64,000 nt of DNA from Fomitopsis serialis (Eukaryota; Basidiomycota; Agaricomycetes; Polyporales; Fomitopsidaceae), in NCBI RefSeq assembly GCF_022376445.1, contig NW_025954977.1, positions 451,553 through 515,552 of the forward strand. Direction: 5' to 3'. The first letter of the stretch is position 1; the number at the start of each line of letters is the position of its first letter. Position numbers and translations under genes: made by a program. Below are positions 57,485 to 64,000 of this stretch, in pieces. The notes below the pieces were generated by a model. It saw nothing but the letters and a program-made list of their open reading frames with translations, had not been told where the DNA came from and searched no databases.

Positions 57485-59243
57485 ATGTCGGCAGAGGAGC
57501 TGGCGAAGGTGATTGCGCTTCTCAACACAATGTGGGCCGCGCCACTTTCGGTGCTCTCTCGAACGACTAATGAGACAACAATCTACAGGTTCTCAGTCGG
57601 ATGCTGTGAAACGGCAGCGTGCGGTGAGTTCAATCCTACCGTGAAAGTGCACAGGACAATCTCATTCTGTTCATAGCGATCTACACTTATGATCGTTGTC
57701 TCACCTTCGGGTCGGAGGTGGATCTCATATGGCGCCGCCAACGGATCACAGTAACGACTGGCCTGTATCTGCTATTGCACCTATCGGCGACAGTGTATAT
57801 GTACACCGGGATAGTGAGCACTGTGTTTGCGAGCTGCAGAGTAAGGCATAGTTCTTTTGCGCGGTAGTCGGAACACTGACATTATTTTAAGAGGTACATT
57901 GAACCTAGACAGGTCTGGGCTAAGCTTATTCACAAGGTTATCACGCAGCGACATGGTAACAAATATGATTGAAAGTTGCGCCGCTGTGTTGTTCCATGTC
58001 GTTACCGGTGGTGAGTGAAGACTCGGCGATATTGTTCAAGTTGTTGCCCACTCACAGCGATCTCCTTCATGTCGAATAGCATTCATGGCATTGCGTGCCT
58101 ACGCCATCAGCAACCGTTCCTTGCCTCTTACATTCGCCATTTCTCTGTCTTCCTTGGTGATCCCTGCGTTGGACGTGGTACGTCCTCTCGTCGTTGCCTG
58201 CTTACATACATGCAAAGCTAAAATAATCACCAGTATCAGATCTGTACAGCAATCGCACCAGTTGTACCTTCCCCCGTTGACTGCATGGTCTTTTCGGCCA
58301 TCAAAACAAAGATTGAACGGTGCGTCTCACAGTCTGGAATTGTGTCTTGACAAGTAGCTTTAATCCTACGATGCGCGTTCTAGGCCATGTGCGGAAGGGT
58401 TTCGCTTGACTTGCGATTGGAATGAACTGACAACGATCACTTCTTGCCCGTGTTGCCAGTGTTTGCTTCCGGGGAAGCATCCACTATGATCCCCGAGGTA
58501 TGGCTGTTGGTAGCGACCTGGCGGCATGTCTACATGGTAAAGACGGCCAACGAGGCTCAACTTGAAGTTGATACTCCCTTAACAACGCTCAATCTTAGAG
58601 ACGGTCAGTAAGAAGTCATTCAGAGGTCAACAAATTGTTCTTATCTAACTTATTACCTTCCGTGCCACGGCTCACTACCAGGCACTGTTTATTTTGTGTA
58701 AGTCTGCACGAAATCTGAGCAGGACACTTTGAAGCTGATTTAACTCAGCATTTTCTTCGTCCTTCAACTAGTCAACACCTTGCTGCTCGTGACTACTGTC
58801 GGTGTTGCAAGCTTTGCGCATCACATTATGCTGACTTCTACTTGATACTTGAGTTAGACTTCCACCAGTCCATTTTCCGTTCCCATCGCTAATGCGTGAG
58901 TTGCCTATCATTTCGTCTAAGACGCGACTCAATTTGATTGCGTACATTGCGCAGACTTCAGACGATCCTCCTCTCCCGCTTCTACCTTAACTTGCATGAA
59001 GCGAACTCGCCTCAAGCCATGCTATCTTCCGGCACATCGCAGCTATCCGATCTCAGTTTCGTGCAGGTGGTCGGGAGTTTAGCGGGCACGATCGCCTACA
59101 ATACAGGGAGCCCCGCAGCAGAAGGCATGGATTCGCGGAGCAGCAGTGATCCCGACACCGATGAAGAGCTTTTGGGAGTCCAAGAAGCAGACATCGAACG
59201 ACCGCCAGTCATTGTTGCCATCCAGGAGAGCATTCCAGAGTAA
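57485..59243 (+). CDS. DUF6533-type multi-spanning membrane protein
   Basis: A many-exon gene recognised from collinear pieces. N-terminal MSAEELAKVIALLN, then after an intron (acceptor near 57676) IYTYDRCLTFGSEVDLIWRRQRI and GLYLLLHLSATVYMY: the DUF6533 signature (Y-D-x2-LTFG-x-EV-x-LIW). Then ALRAYAISNRSLPLTFAISL, VWLLVATWRHVYMVKTANEA, TPLTTLNLRDG joined across an intron to TVYFV, a hydrophobic segment (FFVLQLVNTLLLVTTVGVAS), VPIAN joined to LQTILLSRFYLNLHE, and an acidic Ser-rich tail to 59243. The order matches the seven-helix-like basidiomycete-expanded family of unknown function. Exact exon borders in the middle (57850-58500) are unresolved. One segment after LTST may contain a further intron or a lesion. 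Confidence 0.7.
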
Positions 59244-59339
59244 CGCTCCACCCAGATCCGGAATACTCCCGTAGAAGGAGTTCCGAAAGCTGCCTATAAG
59301 AATATCATTCGAGACTTCGCGACGTTCAAATCAGTACAA

Positions 59340-61016
59340 TCATGCTGAACACATGCTCCAAATACGCACCATCTCGTCCACTAGCATAGCGTCCACCTTA
59401 GCTGAGAGACTCTGGGAGAATTGCTGCAAGTGAAATGCCGCAATAGGCCCACAGGTCTTGCAGGTGGCCGCGTTCTTCAAGGCACAGCGCATGGCTTGTC
59501 GATCAAGGACGGTCTGCCCGCATGGTACACCGTTGAGCAGCTTAGCTACTTGCAGCAGCCACTCACACCACCAATTTCGCAATCCCCATGGGTTGCAGAA
59601 CGCGCGAGGAAGTGTGTACGCGGTGCAGCCTGTGCAGGACACCCACACAAACCTCTGGTCAGGCAAGATCCCACTGGTCAATCCCTGGTCTGCGTTGGAG
59701 TAAGGAATCATATGGTCTAGTGCGAGGGTCTGGGCTAGGGCCCCCATGGCCTTGCGGTGTTGCAGTAGGTGATAGTAGCACGAAGCCGGAATCGCTTCGA
59801 GTTCTTCGACATAGCAGTCGTCCAAGGGCGTCCGCATCAGTACCAGTGTGGCGTGTCTCGCCTCGCGCACCCAGTGATGTGCGCAGGCGATGGCATACAC
59901 CACCAATGGTCTTGTTTCAGCGAACCCTAGGAATCTTGCCTGCAGCGCCTCGATGGCGGCCACGAGCTCGTACTTTTTTGCTGCTTGGAGTAGCAGAGAC
60001 GCTGTTTGAGGGTCTGGCGGCGCCTCGGGACATGCGACGGGGTAGACGTACTGCAAAATGGCAGCGATCGTACGGCTGTGTTCGGGTAGTGTGAGGCCGA
60101 CTACACGTCCGTCTCTGCTCCTCTGCGAGCCTTTGATGGACTGGGAGCCATTGGTCAGCGTTAGCTGGAAGTAGGGCGAAGCAACCCGCAGGAGGTCGGA
60201 GTGCACTTTGAACTCGACGCCGTCGCGGGCCCGCAGCTTGAGATCGGCAGAAGGCAGTCCGAAAGGGTACGGCAACGATGACTTGGCCTCCCACTCCCTC
60301 CTGTCGTACGACGTCAACGGTGCCCGTGTCGACGCCTGCGGTAGTTCGGCACAGAGGAAGGGCATCGCAGGGAGCGCGTCGGCATCGCCTGCATTGTGGA
60401 ACTGGAGGAGCCGATGATATGCGCCCGCCGTCAAGTCCTCCAGCTCGGTGAAATAGACGTCCTGTAAGGGTTGTCCAATGGTGCGCTGCGCGGCAACACG
60501 TGCGACGTCTTCAAAGTGATAGGCGTATGCTGTAATGTAGACAAGCAGTGGATGCGCGCCATCGAGCGTGAAATCGGTGAGCTGTCTCTTCATCATCTCT
60601 GTCAAGCCCTCCATGAGATACTTGTCCACAGCCGTCAAGACGTCCCTGACTTGCGAGAGCGACGTGAATACGGGCGTAGTAACAGGGTAGCAGAGGCGGA
60701 GGAGAAGATCCACGACCTCGCTCGTCTCCGTGACAGGTACGACAGGGATACCGTCTCTCCTGGGGCATTGCTGGACGGGAGCTTCTCTGGCGATGTCGAA
60801 CATATCCTCGAAGACGGAGGACGCCTCCGCCAATATACTGCTGCGCACCCGATAGTCGACTCTATCGCGGGACCGCAAGATGATATCGGAGCGGGGAGAG
60901 TTGAACGGCGCAGGGGCGTCTCGTCTGTACGTATGGTCGGTGGCTTGCAATCAGCAAGGTACTGATGAACGCAAGATGCATAGGGCTACAAGCATGAGGA
61001 CTTACACGACTGGCAT
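59340..61016 (-). CDS. Double-BTB/POZ protein E
   Basis: A tiny first exon 61016-61006 (MPVV) is joined over an 81-nt intron (61005-60925, GTAAGT...TACAG) to 60924-59340: 531 residues. The splice is required because the long frame has an in-frame TGA at 60951-60953 and no ATG of its own. BTB 1: SDIILRSRDRVDYRVRSSILAEASSVFEDMF...VVDLLLRLCYP. BTB 2: ADLKLRARDGVEFKVHSDLLRVASPYFQLTL...TIAAILQYVYP. KKYELVAAIEALQARFLGFAETRPLVVYAIAC follows. C-terminal cysteines CTGC and CKTC lie about 70 residues apart, with further Cys between. Unlike genes B-D it has no tiny last exon. Its stop is 96 bp from the stop of the DUF6533 gene, convergent. Confidence 0.9.
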
Positions 61017-62190
61017 AGTGGGGTCGATGGTCCTGGTTGGTGATCTCGATCGGCCAACTACAAACCTATAAGTGAAAATACGACAGGGGAGTGAAACGGC
61101 TGAGTAGGCACGGGTGCGGGAGGTTGTGGATGGGTGGAAGCGAAGGCCAGCTACTACGGTACGAGTTAAAGTTCTGGACACGGCGCGATAGAAGCAAGTG
61201 CGGAGGACATATAGTACTCGTAGTCCCGTCTGCAATCTGGGTTCACCAGTCACGGTCTTCCGACGCATGTGGAGCTTCGAAAGCGTGGCGTAGTGAATGT
61301 CAACGCCAGTGATACGCAGGTACCAAGGAGCTGGGCCGGCCTCAACGAGCATTCTCGTCGCATTGGCCGCCTCGTGTCATATGCTGCACCACCAAATGAG
61401 ACAGACGATGTCCCAATCTGCATACCACGTTGACACAAAGTGATTATTGTGATAGAGCAGACCATTCGGTGCTGCATAGTGAAGGGCTTCGAAGCACGGG
61501 TATACGGATCCATGCCAGATCGACGCCACTGTATGACCTCGTTACTTAGTAGCGAAAAGATGGAAAGGTCCGCACGCACCGTGTTTTCCATCGATGGACA
61601 GGAGTCGGTGGGCACGAACCCTAGCAAAGCCCTTCACGAGAGAGCTATGCTGAACCCTACCACGCACGCATTCAGTAGGGACATCAAACTGAACTTGCTG
61701 TCAGGGGATGTTGTTTTGCCATGACCGCATCACATCGCACCGAGTCGTGCAACGTGCACGGGATCACGACTTCCAAGTCTTTGTCAATGATCCATCAGTA
61801 CACTAGGACACAATGTGATCCACGCAGATAGCTCAGCCACCTCGTCCCTTCATTCCACGAGGTGTCGTTAGAGCTTGCTGTGTACCCTGTAGTTCGCTGT
61901 CCTCATCTTGAGCCTTATGAGGACCCGAGAGGGAGAGCACATATTACACTCTCAAATATATATTGCAATCGGCAGCATTCAACAGATCACGAGGTTAACG
62001 TTTCGATTCCGAAAGAACTGTAGTCTCATACCAAGACCCTCCACACGGCGCTAGTGTGGGGGTTGTGTCGAACCTGTTAGAAAGAACCGCACTTCTGCGG
62101 CACATAAATCCGTTGCAATTAGGCACTCTCCGGCAGTAACTTATGATGACAGAATGGACATGAATCATATCGGGAACTCACTTTCAAGAC
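61017..62190. other. Intergenic
   Basis: Promoter side of BTB gene E. No further gene recognised. Confidence 0.4.
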
Positions 62191-63983
62191 TCATCAGAGT
62201 CGAAGTCGAAGAAGCCAAGACGCCGAAATGCATCCACCTCCAAACGGAGCCCATCGTGAGTCACCGGACGGAACACAGACCGATCCGCGTCGCCCGAGCG
62301 CTGCGGTCTCAATCCGCCATTGAACTGTCGTCCTCGTGATGGTCGCATCCGGATTCCGCGCCATGTTATATTTGCTGCGTCGCGACGACAGAGCCCGTGG
62401 ACACGAGACGGACGAACACGTCAAGTGGTAACGAGAGCGGCACCCTGGAAATGCCCGGCGTAAAGACTGAATGCAGGAAAGCGCACGGATGGTGGCGGCC
62501 GGAGCTCGAGTCCTGGCCACCGATACAGCCATCGCGGACCGCAGGCTCATCCGTGAATATCGAAGGCCACCCGACGTCGCACGCGCATGACACCCGGTCC
62601 TGCCCTACGCACCCCGACGGCGTGCCGACGCCAACCATCGGGACACTAGTCATTGGCGTTGATGGACGGATGGCGGAGCGAAGCTTCGCGGCGAGCCACC
62701 GGTACCCACACCGAGCCCACATGCACGTCATACGGGGAAAGGGCTAGCAGATGATCGAACGCGTGAACTTGCAGGTTGATACGCGAGTGGAGGGTACGGG
62801 GAGAGAAAGACTCTGGCCCGTTCAGGACGTGTACATATGTCATGTTGCTGTAACCCGCAGAAGCGTCCGCACATCAGCGCCGGTGTCATATTGCATGTGT
62901 ACATACTCACCGCAGCAATGAGAAGGTCCACGATGGCAGTCCTCGGAACATCGTGTGGGACAGATCGCATCGCGAGGGTGCTGTCGTCGGCCGACGCCAC
63001 CTCCCCGCATCTCCACAGTCGAAGAAGCGAGGTTCCCGCGTCGACGGACTTGGCAGGTCCAGGCAGGACTTGGGCAGGACAGACGGTTCGTGGCGCGAGC
63101 GCGGGTCACGCTGGCTGGGTGACCCGCTACAGCCCGCAACGAGGACTCGATGCTCGGCTGCGCGAGTCCAGTCGAGAGTCATGAGGAGTCACAAGATACG
63201 GCGTGCATGTCTGAAACAGGAGGTGTGAGCCCGTCGAGCAGAGCACTGAGGATGCTCCCGGGCTGCTGGGATACGTGCACGTGACAGTGAGAACTGCGCG
63301 TCGGTGTCAGCTGGCGGGGACAGTTACGAGAGCGGCCGTCACGCGCGGGCAGCGTCGCTCTGGCGGGTGGTATAGGCATCGTGCACGAGCAGGGTTAGGT
63401 GAGATTGGGTCGCGAGATGGAGTGATCGGGTGTGGCTGTAGCCATGGATGGCTGATCAGCGCGCATTGGGAGGACCACGGGATGAATGTTTTGACTCCGG
63501 GGGCAGTGGTGCAGGCTCCGAAGTGTCAAACTCGTGAAAGTGGTTCCTCGGTGACTGTGGATTCGGTATCAGTGGCACGGAGATTGCTGGACGGAATGCG
63601 CGAAAGAGCCACTCGACTGACATCAAAGGCACGCTGGCTGGCTAACTAGGTACGCGGCGGCGCCGCTCACTCCAGGCGGTGTCGCGTGCGGACTCGCAGC
63701 GCACTGGATGCGGACGGGACATGCGCGGGCGATGGGTCGGAGGAAGAGAGGCGGACGGAGCTGTGGCTGCATGTGGCGGCGACTGAGAAGAGGCTGAGAT
63801 CCGTGGCCGGATCGATGTTCCTGGGTACGGGCGTGTGTGCAGCTGTCGCCGTGTGGCCCATACCGGGCATGGGGCATTCTCGGCAAATCCGCGAGCCCGA
63901 CCCGGTCCAGCGCACACGCAGGCGGGCGACAGGGGCGAGCAGGCCGCCGCGAAAAATGCACGGCAGCGAGGGCACACAGGCAT
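62191..63983 (-). other. GC-rich region with unresolved minus-strand coding signal
   Basis: Several minus-strand pieces look coding but could not be joined. Near the right edge (63983-63667) are MPVCPRC and, in another frame, ICRECPMPGMGHTATAAHTP. Near 62840-62646 is NMTYVHVLNGPESFSPRTL...HAFDHLLALSPYDVHVGSVW, ending at TAG. Near 62300-62194 is DGLRLEVDAFRRLGFFDFDSDES with a stop. They may belong to one multi-exon gene whose start lies at or beyond the window edge, or to a decayed gene. Family not recognised. Confidence 0.3.
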
Positions 63984-64000
63984 CGATGGGCCGGCGGCGG

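Noticed and set aside
57464..57680. Possible ABC-transporter exon (LLNTMWAAPL)
   Set aside because: Downstream pieces fit the DUF6533 family in order, and no nucleotide-binding domain follows.
1..64000. CRISPR arrays, bacterial insertion sequences, rRNA genes
   Set aside because: No short regularly spaced repeats with unique spacers, no bacterial transposase and no rRNA signature were seen; gene structure is eukaryotic.

Overview
The window looks like nuclear DNA of a basidiomycete fungus, most likely an agaricomycete of the Polyporales type. Coding genes are split by many short GT-AG introns of about 48-80 nt. Double-BTB/POZ genes are expanded, and a DUF6533-type membrane protein, a fungal She3-like coiled-coil protein and an intron-containing tRNA-Pro are present. 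Order-level placement is inference; no ribosomal marker is present.

Layout. 0.85-1.8 kb: decayed dolichyldiphosphatase. 2.5-4.7 kb: pantothenate synthetase and a MYND zinc-finger gene, tail to tail. 5.1-8.6 kb: a frameshifted BTB gene and a bestrophin-like channel gene. 9.5-13.8 kb: two decayed BTB genes on the + strand. 14.4-14.6 kb: exact 129-bp tandem duplication. 14.8-16.2 kb: divergent pair of CsbD-like stress genes sharing a promoter with several TGACGTCA sites. 16.2-20.9 kb: tandem duplication carrying two intact BTB genes. 21.7-27.3 kb: tRNA-Pro, NAD(P)H-hydrate dehydratase, a small secreted proline-rich protein, HMG-CoA synthase. 29.5-32.4 kb: VPS9. 32.6-46.7 kb: two sister BTB genes separated by a 10.1-kb transposon. 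47.3-50.6 kb: She3-like and RING-finger genes. 51.0-52.1 kb: TA-flanked Tc1/mariner-like non-autonomous element. 52.3-61.0 kb: amino-acid permease, nitronate monooxygenase, DUF6533 protein, another BTB gene. 61-64 kb: no confidently resolved gene.

The main genes are ordinary single-copy housekeeping genes: mevalonate pathway, CoA precursor synthesis, NAD(P)HX repair, endosomal traffic. They are interrupted by a fast-evolving BTB family with eight loci in 64 kb, at least two of them dead. The BTB proteins share two BTB domains plus a C-terminal CxxC...CxxC stretch, and most end in a tiny terminal exon.

The most unusual object is the transposon at 34845-44964. It has a 6-bp target duplication (ATTTAC), about 2-kb inverted arms, a regular array of CTACAT motifs near each end, and degenerate Ser/Thr-rich repetitive cargo with no recognisable transposase. 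Its left arm holds a second, 2.19-kb transposon whose empty site is preserved in the right arm. All family names come from motif recognition by eye; no database search was run.
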